A stretch of 38,212 nucleotides of DNA from Porphyromonadaceae bacterium UBA7048 (GTDB taxonomy: Bacteria; Bacteroidota; Bacteroidia; Bacteroidales; Muribaculaceae), in NCBI GenBank assembly GCA_002493945.1, contig DLAL01000054.1, positions 1 to 38,212 on the forward strand, given 5' to 3'. This document shows positions 1 through 7,233 of the stretch, piece after piece (position 1 is the stretch's first letter; each line of letters starts with the position of its first letter). The translations under genes and the position numbers were made by a program. The notes under the pieces are model-generated. The model did not search any database. It saw only the letters and a list, made by a program, of their open reading frames with translations, and had not been told where the DNA came from.

Positions 1-177
1 GATTGGGAAACTCGTCAATTTTACGTGAAATACCGAGACAAGTCTGCCGACCGATGGCGGGCCTCAGCGACAGCTCCGGCTGTCGTAGCCTCAGAGCCGG
101 AGGATTACAAAGGGCGGCAGGCTCTCAAATCCTGTCTTTTCGGAGTTTCATCGCATCCTTTGATGTGGCATTTATAG
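1..177 (+). other. Left-edge open frame or structured RNA, unresolved
   Basis: Frame 1 is open from the window edge to a TAG at 175-177 (58 residues, starting DWETRQFYVK and ending PLMWHL), so this could be the C-terminus of a gene whose start lies outside the window. Against this, third positions are not GC-rich as in all other genes here, and the stretch is rich in RNA-like structure: a 7-bp hairpin with a UCCG tetraloop (68-85) sits inside a possible 9-bp pairing of 41-49 with 115-123 (one G-U pair). A strong terminator follows immediately, so something is transcribed rightwards and ends here. I recognise no protein or RNA family. Confidence 0.25.
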
Positions 178-230
178 GACGCACCGTCGCGCATAGACCC
201 TTTGGGCAGCCGGCACGGTGCGTCTTTTTT
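178..230 (+). terminator. Intrinsic terminator before hpt
   Basis: A perfect 10-bp stem (178-187 with 215-224, GACGCACCGT and its complement) with a 27-nt loop is followed by a run of six T at 225-230. It ends transcription coming from the left edge and isolates the hpt promoter. Confidence 0.85.
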
Positions 231-332
231 CTTTCAGGGCGCTCCTTAAAGCACATTATTATATTACTGCGCCGCAAGGTCAGCCGACGGCGTGAATCCG
301 GGCGCGGATAAGCGCCGATAAGGCGAATTTTC

Positions 333-364
333 TTTTGCGGGATTCCGAAAAAAATCGTACCTTT
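333..364 (+). promoter_or_regulatory. Bacteroidota-type promoter of hpt
   Basis: TTTG at 333-336 and TACCTTTG at 357-364 are separated by 20 nt, an exact match to the Bacteroidota primary-sigma consensus TTTG-N19-21-TAnnTTTG. The expected transcription start lies near 371, giving a leader of about 55 nt that is AT-rich and without an evident Shine-Dalgarno site, usual for the phylum. The rest of the 231-426 gap shows nothing else I can name. Confidence 0.8.
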
Positions 365-426
365 GTACAATTTTTAATCAAAATTGGTAAATTAACAATT
401 TAAGCGTTACCTACTTCACGTCTTCA

Positions 427-969
427 ATGAAACAGGTTACATACGAAGGTCTCACATTTGAGCCTTATATATCAAAGAACGAGATTGCCGCCCGAGTCGA
501 GGAGATTGGCAAAGACATCGTGCGCGACTGCGCCGGCAAGATGCCCCTGTTTGTGTGTGTGCTCAACGGGGCATTTCCGTTTGCAAGCGATCTCTTCCGT
601 GCGACTGAGACTATCGAGGCCGAAATCACTTTCATACGTCTCAAAAGTTATGAGGGAACCTCTACAAGCGGTTCCGTAAAGGAAGTACTCGGCCTGCATG
701 AGGATATCGAGGGCCGCACTGTGATAGTCGTGGAGGATATAGTCGATACCGGCAACACCATCTATCGGCTCATCGAGGACCTCAAGAAGCACAAACCCGC
801 CGAAATCAAGGTAGCTACGCTTCTTTTCAAGCCCGATGCTCTCGTACGTCCTGTCAAGCCCGATTACGTCGGATTCTCCATTCCCACGAAGTTCATCATC
901 GGCTACGGACTCGATCTCAATGGCAAAGCACGCAATCTCAACGATATATACATTCTTAAAGAAGACTGA
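427..969 (+). CDS. hpt: Hypoxanthine phosphoribosyltransferase
   Basis: Purine salvage enzyme that transfers the phosphoribosyl group of PRPP to hypoxanthine (and usually guanine), making IMP or GMP in the cytosol. The 180-residue length is standard for the family. The PRPP-binding signature VVEDIVDTGNT is at residues 101-111 with its two acidic residues intact, and the flexible-loop segment with RLKSYEGT is near residues 71-78. The ATG at 427 follows a perfect promoter by about 55 nt. adk starts 66 bp downstream on the same strand, so the two nucleotide-metabolism genes are probably cotranscribed. IMP made here ultimately feeds the AMP/ADP pool handled by adenylate kinase. Confidence 0.95.
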   Translation: MKQVTYEGLTFEPYISKNEIAARVEEIGKDIVRDCAGKMPLFVCVLNGAFPFASDLFRATETIEAEITFIRLKSYEGTSTSGSVKEVLGLHEDIEGRTVIVVEDIVDTGNTIYRLIEDLKKHKPAEIKVATLLFKPDALVRPVKPDYVGFSIPTKFIIGYGLDLNGKARNLNDIYILKED

Positions 970-1035
970 CAATTACGGGTCGTCACTCAGCTGATTCTCT
1001 CTCCGTGACTCGTCTCAACGATTAAGACTTACATC

Positions 1036-1617
1036 ATGAATATTGTGATATTCGGTGCCCCCGGGAGCGGAAAAGGCACTCAGAGTGAAAAATTGATTGA
1101 ACGTTACGGTCTGCACCACATCTCGACAGGCCAGTTGCTCCGCGATAACATCGCCCGTGGAACACATCTGGGCAAGGTGGCCAACACATACATCTCCAAC
1201 GGCAACCTTATACCTGACAAACTTATGCTCGAAGTCCTCGAAGAATATTTTCAGACTCATCCCGGTATCAGAGAGACGGGTGTCATCTTCGACGGATTCC
1301 CACGCACGATTCCTCAGGCCGAGGCCCTCTCCGAAATGCTGGCAAAGCTCGGCACGGAGATTCACGCCGTCGTAGGACTTGAGGTCGACGAGGACGAACT
1401 CGTCCGCCGCATGATCGAGCGTGGCAAGGAGAGCGGCCGAGCCGACGACAAACTCGAGACCATCAAGAACCGTCTCGAGGTCTACCACAATCAGACTGCG
1501 CCTCTGCGTGAATACTACATAGGCAAAGGCAGCTATCATGCCATCGACGGAAACCGCTCGGTCGAGGAGATATTCGGCGATATAGCCTGCAAGCTCGACG
1601 AGAAAACCGCGCGATGA
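1036..1617 (+). CDS. adk: Adenylate kinase
   Basis: Catalyses ATP + AMP to 2 ADP in the cytosol. The 193-residue protein opens with the P-loop GAPGSGKGT at residues 7-15. It carries the AMP-binding STGQLLR segment and the FDGFPRT motif. The LID (RGKESGRADD region) is the short form without the four-cysteine zinc site, as in other Bacteroidota adenylate kinases. It is the second gene after hpt (66-bp gap). In many Bacteroidales hpt-adk is followed by obg, but here an acyl-CoA ligase follows after 74 bp containing a strong hairpin (1647-1675). Confidence 0.96.
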   Translation: MNIVIFGAPGSGKGTQSEKLIERYGLHHISTGQLLRDNIARGTHLGKVANTYISNGNLIPDKLMLEVLEEYFQTHPGIRETGVIFDGFPRTIPQAEALSEMLAKLGTEIHAVVGLEVDEDELVRRMIERGKESGRADDKLETIKNRLEVYHNQTAPLREYYIGKGSYHAIDGNRSVEEIFGDIACKLDEKTAR

Positions 1618-1646
1618 CGGATATCTCCGCGCCAAATATACAATAA

Positions 1647-1675
1647 GGGGTGTTGACGCGTCTGCGTCACACCCC
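1647..1675 (+). terminator. Strong hairpin between adk and acyl-CoA ligase
   Basis: GGGGTGT (1647-1653) pairs with ACACCCC (1669-1675), and GACGC (1655-1659) with GCGTC (1664-1668), leaving a single bulged T and a GTCT loop: 12 bp in all. There is no T-run directly after it, so it is either a weak or partial terminator or an RNA-stabilising element that sets different levels of adk and the ligase. The element is seen; its function is inferred. Confidence 0.45.
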
Positions 1676-1691
1676 CGTTAACTATTGATTT

Positions 1692-3428
1692 ATGGATTAT
1701 ACGTTTGAAGAACCATACTGCGAAGACCCTTATAACGACCTGCTTGAAATATACCGGCACAGTTTCACGGATAACTTCACGCTTCCGGCACTGACCGACT
1801 ATGTGACAGGCAAAACGCTGACATACGGCGATATGGCGCGCCGCATAGCCCGTCTGCACCTTTTCTTCGAGGCTGCCGGAGTTCGGCCGGGCGACAAGAT
1901 TGCGCTCCTGGGCCGTAACACTCCGAACTGGGTCATCACCTTCATGGCCGCCATCACCTACGGTGCCGTGATAGTGCCGGTCCTTCACGACTTCAATCCC
2001 GTCGACGCCGCCAATATCATCAATCACTCCGATGCGGTGATGCTCTTTGTGGCCGACGGTCTGTTCCATAACATGAACCTCGACTCCATGCCGCTGCTGC
2101 GTGCTGTGGTGTCGCTCGACACGCGTACGGTCATCGCCGAGCGTGTTCCGCTCAAAGTCAGCGGCCGACGTACGCCGTCGTCCCATAAGTCGATAGTCAC
2201 GAGCCTGACGAGAAATTTCCGCAAGCGCTATCCCGGCGGATTTGCTCCATCGGATATCAGCTATAAGTCGTTCGCAGGTTTGTCGACCGCTGTCATCAAC
2301 TATACTTCCGGCACGACGGGATTCTCGAAGGGTGTCATGCTCACCCTCGACAACCTGCGCGGAAATGTAGTGTTCGGCATACGGTCCAATCTTCATTACC
2401 AGGGCTCAAGAGTCCTCTCATTCCTGCCTCTGGCCCATGCCTACGGATGCGCGTTCGACATGCTGACGCCGCTCGCCGTCGGGTCGCACGTCACGTTGCT
2501 CGGCAAGACGCCGACACCGATGGTACTGCTGAAAGCACTCCGGCAGGTTCGTCCGTCGCTCATCATCTGCGTGCCTCTCATCCTTGAGAAGATTTATCGC
2601 AAGGTAGTCGTGCCGCAGATTACACGCAAGCCTATCCGCTGGGTGCTCGCCGTGCCTATGCTTGAGAAAGCCGTCTACGGCATGATACGCAGCAAGCTCG
2701 TCGAGGCTTTCGGAGGAGCGTTCGAGGAAGTTATTGTCGGCGGTGCCGCCCTTAACGCCGAGGTCGAGGAATTTCTCTACCGCATCAAGTTCCCCTTCAC
2801 CGTCGGCTACGGTATGACCGAGTGCGGACCGCTCATCAGCTATTCGCCGTGGCGCCGTTTCAAGCCGGGGTCTGCAGGACGCACTCTCAAGAATATCATG
2901 GAGTCACGTGTGCTCGAGGACAGCACGCTCCCCGTGCGCGACGGACAGCCTCAGGGCGAAATTCTCGTCCGCGGACTCAATGTCATGAAGGGCTACTACA
3001 AGAATCCCGAAGCCACCGAAGCTGTGCTTGAGGAGGACGGATGGCTCCATACGGGCGATATGGGACGTATCGGTCCCGACGGACGCACTATCCACATCCG
3101 CGGACGCTACAAGACCATGATACTCAGCGCCAATGGCCAGAACATCTATCCTGAGGAAATCGAGGCAAAGCTGAGCAACATGCCTTACGTGAGCGAGTGC
3201 CTCGTGCTCGAGCGCGACGGCAAGCTCGTGGCCCTCTGTCATCCCGATGCTGACGAAGTCTCGCGTGATTCGCTCTCGCAGGCGCAGCTTGAGGAAGCTA
3301 TGGAGGTCAACCGCAACAGCCTTAACAAACTTGTAGCTCCCTACGAGCAGATATCGGCCATCGAGATAATGGCCGAAGAATTCGAGAAGACGCCCAAGCG
3401 CTCCATCCGCCGTTTCCTGTACAAGTAA
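1692..3428 (+). CDS. AMP-dependent long-chain fatty-acid-CoA ligase
   Basis: Acyl-CoA synthetase of the ANL superfamily, which activates a fatty acid with ATP to the acyl-adenylate and then to acyl-CoA. At 578 residues it has the usual Bacteroidota length. The phosphate-binding loop YTSGTTGFSKG is at residues 204-214, the adenine motif GYGMTE near 374, the hinge-region GWLHTGD near 452, and the C-terminal catalytic lysine lies in EKTPKRSIRR (about 564-573). No signal peptide is present; it should act in the cytosol or at the inner membrane face. The exact chain length preferred cannot be read from sequence. It is the last gene before a bidirectional terminator and converges with the MetE-like gene. 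Confidence 0.88.
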   Translation: MDYTFEEPYCEDPYNDLLEIYRHSFTDNFTLPALTDYVTGKTLTYGDMARRIARLHLFFEAAGVRPGDKIALLGRNTPNWVITFMAAITYGAVIVPVLHDFNPVDAANIINHSDAVMLFVADGLFHNMNLDSMPLLRAVVSLDTRTVIAERVPLKVSGRRTPSSHKSIVTSLTRNFRKRYPGGFAPSDISYKSFAGLSTAVINYTSGTTGFSKGVMLTLDNLRGNVVFGIRSNLHYQGSRVLSFLPLAHAYGCAFDMLTPLAVGSHVTLLGKTPTPMVLLKALRQVRPSLIICVPLILEKIYRKVVVPQITRKPIRWVLAVPMLEKAVYGMIRSKLVEAFGGAFEEVIVGGAALNAEVEEFLYRIKFPFTVGYGMTECGPLISYSPWRRFKPGSAGRTLKNIMESRVLEDSTLPVRDGQPQGEILVRGLNVMKGYYKNPEATEAVLEEDGWLHTGDMGRIGPDGRTIHIRGRYKTMILSANGQNIYPEEIEAKLSNMPYVSECLVLERDGKLVALCHPDADEVSRDSLSQAQLEEAMEVNRNSLNKLVAPYEQISAIEIMAEEFEKTPKRSIRRFLYK

Positions 3429-3463
3429 GCGCATCACACATCACAGTACTTATAAGACATACA

Positions 3464-3499
3464 AAAAAGCTGCGGGGCCGATACGCTCCGCAGCTTTTT
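3464..3499. terminator. Bidirectional terminator between convergent genes
   Basis: A perfect 12-bp stem (3464-3475 with 3488-3499) begins with five A and ends with five T, so it works in both directions. It lies between the stop of the acyl-CoA ligase (+) and that of the MetE-like gene (-). Confidence 0.88.
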
Positions 3500-3523
3500 C
3501 ATGTCAGTTATGTATTGTTGGGG

Positions 3524-4621
3524 TCAGTATATTGTCTCGAGATTCTGCCGGGCTTCGGCGAGTTCGCTGATTTTGTACCACTGGTCCTCGAAGGTGAGGC
3601 CGCGGTTGGCGTGCGAAGAGAGTTTGAAGCCGGTCTTGGGGCTTATGGAGATGGCGCCCAGCGGCAGATATTTGTGAGCCAGCGCCACGGCCTCGTTGAT
3701 TTTGCGGGTCTTGTCGGGGAAGGGCGAATGTGCCTCTACGATGCCGAGCACCACTTCCTTACCTTCGGGGAGATTGCTCAGGATGTCGAATGACTTCGTG
3801 TTGGCGGCCTCGAAGGGGAGATAGAACTTGCCGGCGTTCACTCCGGCGAGGATGCGCGCCATCACGTTGTCGCTCATAGGCTCGAATTCCCAGTGCGGCA
3901 CGATGGAGTCGGCTGCCGACAGATAGAGCGATGTGGACATGTCAGCAGGAAGTCCGGCAAGCGTGTCGTTGAAGAGCTTCACGATATTGTCGTACAGCGT
4001 GTTAAGGTCGGTGCCGCCCTGAAGCAGACGGCGGTTCTCCTCTTCGTCGCAGAGCAGTCCGCAGGCTGAGTCGTCGAGCTGGATGCTGCGGCAGCCGAGC
4101 TCGTAGAGACGCATGATGGTCTTGTTATAAGCCTCGGCGATATCAGCCAGAAGGTCGCCAGAGTAGATAGTCTCGGGATGGCCCTCGCTCATGGTGAGAA
4201 TCTCGCTGTACAGATTGGCCGGAGAGGGGAGCGTCTGACGGCAGACGGCGCGTCCGGCCACGCAGCTGTGCAGGTAGGAGAAATCGTGGAAGAACGGATG
4301 CTCGGGATTGAAGGCTATACGGCCTTCGAAACGCATCACGTCGGTGAAAGCGTCGACTTCCTGATAGATGTGTCCGCCTTCGACGCGTTCGCGGCGTATG
4401 CCCGACAGGCCGAACCAGAAGTCTTTATCCCACTTGCGGCGGCGCAGTTCGCCCGATGTCACCTCGCTGAGTCCGGCTTGCAGCTGACGCTCCACGATTT
4501 CGCTCACGGCGCGGTCGGCGAGCTCTTCGGTTGACGGACTGTGAGCCTCTCGGGCTTCTATGAGATATTCAGGAGGAAGGAAACTTCCGACGGTGTCGAT
4601 CTTGAGATAATTCTTATTCAT
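3524..4621 (-). CDS. MetE C-terminal-domain homologue lacking the zinc ligands
   Basis: A 365-residue single-domain relative of cobalamin-independent methionine synthase (Meth_synt_2 fold, YxjG/YxjH-like). Family hallmarks are present: VGSF at 11-14, SGELRRRKWDKDFWFGLSGI at 56-75 and IQLDDS at 180-185. True MetE proteins bind zinc through H-x-C, a Glu and a late Cys to activate homocysteine. Here the H-x-C strand reads SLYLS (231-235), the Glu position appears to be Pro (FYLPFE, 266-271) and the usual PxCG/PQCG reads PKTG (328-331), so all four ligands look replaced. It therefore probably does not make methionine by the known mechanism; its substrate is unknown. It is divergent from the GH105-DUF2264 gene and has its own promoter. 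Confidence 0.82.
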   Translation of the reverse strand: MNKNYLKIDTVGSFLPPEYLIEAREAHSPSTEELADRAVSEIVERQLQAGLSEVTSGELRRRKWDKDFWFGLSGIRRERVEGGHIYQEVDAFTDVMRFEGRIAFNPEHPFFHDFSYLHSCVAGRAVCRQTLPSPANLYSEILTMSEGHPETIYSGDLLADIAEAYNKTIMRLYELGCRSIQLDDSACGLLCDEEENRRLLQGGTDLNTLYDNIVKLFNDTLAGLPADMSTSLYLSAADSIVPHWEFEPMSDNVMARILAGVNAGKFYLPFEAANTKSFDILSNLPEGKEVVLGIVEAHSPFPDKTRKINEAVALAHKYLPLGAISISPKTGFKLSSHANRGLTFEDQWYKISELAEARQNLETIY

Positions 4622-4649
4622 ATTCGAGTTGAGATAGAATGATTTACAG

Positions 4650-4670
4650 GCAGCCCTTCGCAGGGTCTGC
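4650..4670 (-). other. Hairpin in the leader of the MetE-like gene
   Basis: GCAG (4650-4653) pairs with CTGC (4667-4670) and CCCT (4654-4657) with AGGG (4662-4665), with loop TCGC and one bulge. It sits near the 5' end of the expected transcript, which should start near 4676. It may stabilise the mRNA. I see no SAM-riboswitch core around it. Confidence 0.35.
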
Positions 4671-4682
4671 GCTTAGACGGCG

Positions 4683-4712
4683 CAAAATTAAGAAAAAATT
4701 TTTTAATACAGA
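4683..4712 (-). promoter_or_regulatory. Promoter of the MetE-like gene
   Basis: On the minus strand TAATTTTG (4690 to 4683) fits TAnnTTTG exactly. TCTG (4712 to 4709) lies 18 nt upstream as an imperfect TTTG. The upstream element touches the left palindrome at 4711-4720, so a protein bound there would interfere with or contact RNA polymerase. Confidence 0.55.
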
Positions 4713-4743
4713 AATATTTCCGTATTAAATATGGAAATATTTC
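4711..4743. promoter_or_regulatory. Paired palindromes, candidate operator between divergent genes
   Basis: GAAATATTTC, a perfect 10-bp palindrome, occurs at 4711-4720 and again at 4734-4743, 23 bp centre to centre. With the adjacent C and G the two copies form an 11-bp perfect inverted repeat separated by 11 bp. They overlap the minus promoter's upstream element and abut the plus promoter's. This is the arrangement expected for a dimeric regulator controlling both genes. The AT-rich composition makes chance a real alternative. Confidence 0.45.
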
Positions 4744-4748
4744 TTTAA

Positions 4749-4781
4749 TTGCGTATTTCCCAAAAAGTTTCCGTACATTTG
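4749..4781 (+). promoter_or_regulatory. Promoter of the GH105-DUF2264 gene
   Basis: TACATTTG at 4774-4781 matches TAnnTTTG. A TTG at 4749-4751, 22 nt upstream, is a weak upstream element, which suggests dependence on an activator. The transcript should start near 4788, about 40 nt before the GTG start. Confidence 0.6.
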
Positions 4782-4828
4782 CACTGCACATTCGCAACCT
4801 ATGTATTAACTAAAGAATAACGTAATCC

Positions 4829-7153
4829 GTGAAAAAACTCAAAACGTCGTTACGACTGGCTCTCGCGGCTGTTCTTGTAGGCTCTGCCGTATCTCAGGCA
4901 GCGGCATCCACCACCAAGGAATCGGCTCAGGTGAGAGAAATCATCGCAAAAGTCAACAATCACTGGCAGCAGACACACTCGCCCGAAACGAGTCCCTTCT
5001 GGCATCCGGCAGCCTACCACACCGGCAATATGGAAGCCTACTTCCTCACCGGCAACGAGCAGTGGCTGGACTACTCGCAGAAGTGGGCCGAGCACAACGA
5101 GTGGAAAGGTGCGCGCAGCGATGACCGCACGAAGTGGAAATATAACTATGGCGAGACCGACGAGCACGTGCTCTTCGGCGACTGGCAGATATGCTTCCAG
5201 ACCTATGCCGACCTCTACAACATCCTGCCCGAGGATCATCGCATCAAGCGGGCCCGTGAGGTGATGGAGTACGAGATGTCCACTCCGCAGACCGACTACT
5301 GGTGGTGGGCCGACGGACTCTACATGGTGATGCCCGTCATGACCAAGCTCTATAAAATCACTGACAATCCTCAGTACCTCGACAAGCTCTACGAGTACGT
5401 GCAGGTGAGCGACAGCATAATGTACGACGCCGAGGAAGGCCTTTACTTCCGCGACGGCAAGTACATCTATCCCAAGCACAAGAGCGCCAACGGCAAGAAG
5501 GACTTCTGGGCACGCGGCGACGGCTGGGTGCTCGCAGGTCTGGCCAAAGTGCTCAAGGACCTCCCGGCAGACTATAAGAACCGCAAGTTCTTCGAGGACA
5601 AGTTCGTCCGCATGGCCGACGCCGTCGTGACCCTCCAGCGTCCCGAAGGCTACTGGAGCCGCTCGATGATGGACGAGGAGCACGCCCCCGGCTACGAGAC
5701 CTCGGGCACGGCATTCTTCACCTACGGCCTGTTCTGGGGCATCAACAACGGCTATCTCAAGGATCAGAAGCACCTCGATGCAGCCCTCAACGGATGGAAG
5801 TATCTCAGCAAGGTCGCCCTGCAGAAAGACGGCTCGGTGGGCTACGTGCAGCCTATCGGCGAGAAGGCCATTCCCGGACAGGTCGTAGACCGCAAGTCCA
5901 CCGCCGACTTCGGCGTGGGAGCCTTCCTGCTGGCTGCCTGCGAGTACGTGCGCTATCTTGAGAACGGCGTGAACGCCGACCGCGCCTACTGGGCCGACAT
6001 GGCCTACCGCATGGCCGCCCCCATTCTCAGCAATATGGCCGAGAACAAACTCAAGGCCAACATGCTCGTCGAGGTCAGCCCCAACTGGGACGGCCGCAGC
6101 AAGGACGTCACCTATATGGAGGCTTTCGGCCGCCTGATGGCCGGCATCGCCCCCTGGATATCGCTTCCTGACGACGGCACTCCTGAGAGCGCACGCCGAG
6201 CACAGCTGCGCGAGTGGGCGCTGAAGAGCTATGCCAACGCCGTCAATCCCGAGAGTCCCGACTACCTCGGATGGCGCGGCCACGGACAGGCCCTGGTCGA
6301 CGCCGCCTACATCGCCGAATCCTTCCTCCGCGGCTACGACAGCCTGTGGATGCCGCTCGACGACGTCACCAAGCAGCGCTACTTCGAGGAGTTCTCGCAG
6401 TTGCGCCGCGTCGATCCTCCCTACACCAACTGGGTGCTCTTCTCGTCGGTAATCGAGAGCTTCCTGGCCAAGGCCGGCGCTCCATGCGACGAATACCGCA
6501 TCAACTCGGCCATCCGCAAGGTCGAGGAGTGGTATGCCGGCGACGGCTGGTATGCCGACGGTCCTTACTTCACCTTCGACTACTACAGCAGCTACGTGTT
6601 CCACCCCATGTACCTCGAGACTCTTCAGGCCATGAAGGACTCCGGCCGCTATACGCGCATACACTACGGCAAGTACTACGACCGCGCCTTCAAGCGTGCG
6701 CAGAAGTTCAGCATCGTGCTCGAACGCCTCATCTCGCCCGAAGGCACCTTCCCCGTTTTCGGCCGCTCGATTCCCTACCGCATGGCCACCATGCAGCCTC
6801 TGGCGCTGATGGCATGGTACGACAAACTGCCTGCGGGCCTCACTCCCGGCCAGGTGCGTTCGGCCCTCACCGCAGTGATGCACCGCATGTACGACGGCAA
6901 GGAGAACTTCAACGAAGGCGACTACCTCACCATCGGTTTTGCCGGACGCCAGCCCAACGTAGCCGACTGGTACACCAACAATGGTTCGCTCTACATGACA
7001 TCGCTCGCCTTCCTGCCCCTGGGTCTTCCGTCGACACATCCCTTCTGGACGGACGCCGACCAGGACTGGACATCGCGCAAGGCATGGAGCGGAAAGCCCT
7101 TCCCGAAGGACCATCTGTGGCGTGACACCATCAAGACCTACGACCTCTTCTGA
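4829..7153 (+). CDS. Secreted GH105-type unsaturated glycuronyl hydrolase fused to DUF2264
   Basis: A 774-residue exported protein with two enzyme-like domains. A signal peptide (about 1-26) ends in QAAA. Residues about 33-376 form an (alpha/alpha)6 domain of the GH88/GH105 type, whose members remove 4,5-unsaturated uronic acid from oligosaccharides made by pectin or glycosaminoglycan lyases. The acid FGDW (117-120) and catalytic-type WADGLYM (160-166) aspartates and FWARGDGW (226-233) are present. Residues about 386-755 are DUF2264, a family I recall being associated with uronic-acid-cleaving CAZymes (GH154), recognised by NNGSLY and FLPLGLP near the end. The start is GTG at 4829, directly giving a good signal peptide. 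There is no T9SS tail. It stands alone between a divergent promoter and a strong hairpin. Confidence 0.85.
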   Translation: MKKLKTSLRLALAAVLVGSAVSQAAASTTKESAQVREIIAKVNNHWQQTHSPETSPFWHPAAYHTGNMEAYFLTGNEQWLDYSQKWAEHNEWKGARSDDRTKWKYNYGETDEHVLFGDWQICFQTYADLYNILPEDHRIKRAREVMEYEMSTPQTDYWWWADGLYMVMPVMTKLYKITDNPQYLDKLYEYVQVSDSIMYDAEEGLYFRDGKYIYPKHKSANGKKDFWARGDGWVLAGLAKVLKDLPADYKNRKFFEDKFVRMADAVVTLQRPEGYWSRSMMDEEHAPGYETSGTAFFTYGLFWGINNGYLKDQKHLDAALNGWKYLSKVALQKDGSVGYVQPIGEKAIPGQVVDRKSTADFGVGAFLLAACEYVRYLENGVNADRAYWADMAYRMAAPILSNMAENKLKANMLVEVSPNWDGRSKDVTYMEAFGRLMAGIAPWISLPDDGTPESARRAQLREWALKSYANAVNPESPDYLGWRGHGQALVDAAYIAESFLRGYDSLWMPLDDVTKQRYFEEFSQLRRVDPPYTNWVLFSSVIESFLAKAGAPCDEYRINSAIRKVEEWYAGDGWYADGPYFTFDYYSSYVFHPMYLETLQAMKDSGRYTRIHYGKYYDRAFKRAQKFSIVLERLISPEGTFPVFGRSIPYRMATMQPLALMAWYDKLPAGLTPGQVRSALTAVMHRMYDGKENFNEGDYLTIGFAGRQPNVADWYTNNGSLYMTSLAFLPLGLPSTHPFWTDADQDWTSRKAWSGKPFPKDHLWRDTIKTYDLF

Positions 7154-7169
7154 TATTCATCCCTTATAG

Positions 7170-7209
7170 ACCGAGGGTGTGCCGCAAACGGCTGCGGCAC
7201 ACCCTCGGT
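7170..7209. terminator. Long convergent hairpin terminator
   Basis: A perfect 17-bp stem (7170-7186 with 7193-7209) and a 6-nt loop lie 16 bp after the GH105-DUF2264 stop and 24 bp from the stop of murF-alr on the other strand. The T-run is weak on both sides, but the stem is by far the most stable in the window. Confidence 0.75.
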
Positions 7210-7233
7210 TCCTTTATATGTAAGCGTAAGGCG

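Noticed and set aside
1..55. Faint likeness to the 3' end of a cobalamin riboswitch (GGGAA, a short hairpin, then ACCGAGAC and CTGCC)
   Set aside because: The conserved 3' motif is interrupted, the 5' half would lie outside the window, and no B12-related gene follows.
4622..4690. SAM riboswitch or S-box in the leader of the MetE-like gene
   Set aside because: The leader is only about 55 nt and has one small hairpin; the S-box core is absent.
4850..7114. A 754-codon open frame on the minus strand covering almost the whole GH105-DUF2264 gene
   Set aside because: It mirrors the real gene's codon bias (GC third positions remove antisense stops), its product is low-complexity in V, E, G, H and A, and it has no domain or promoter.
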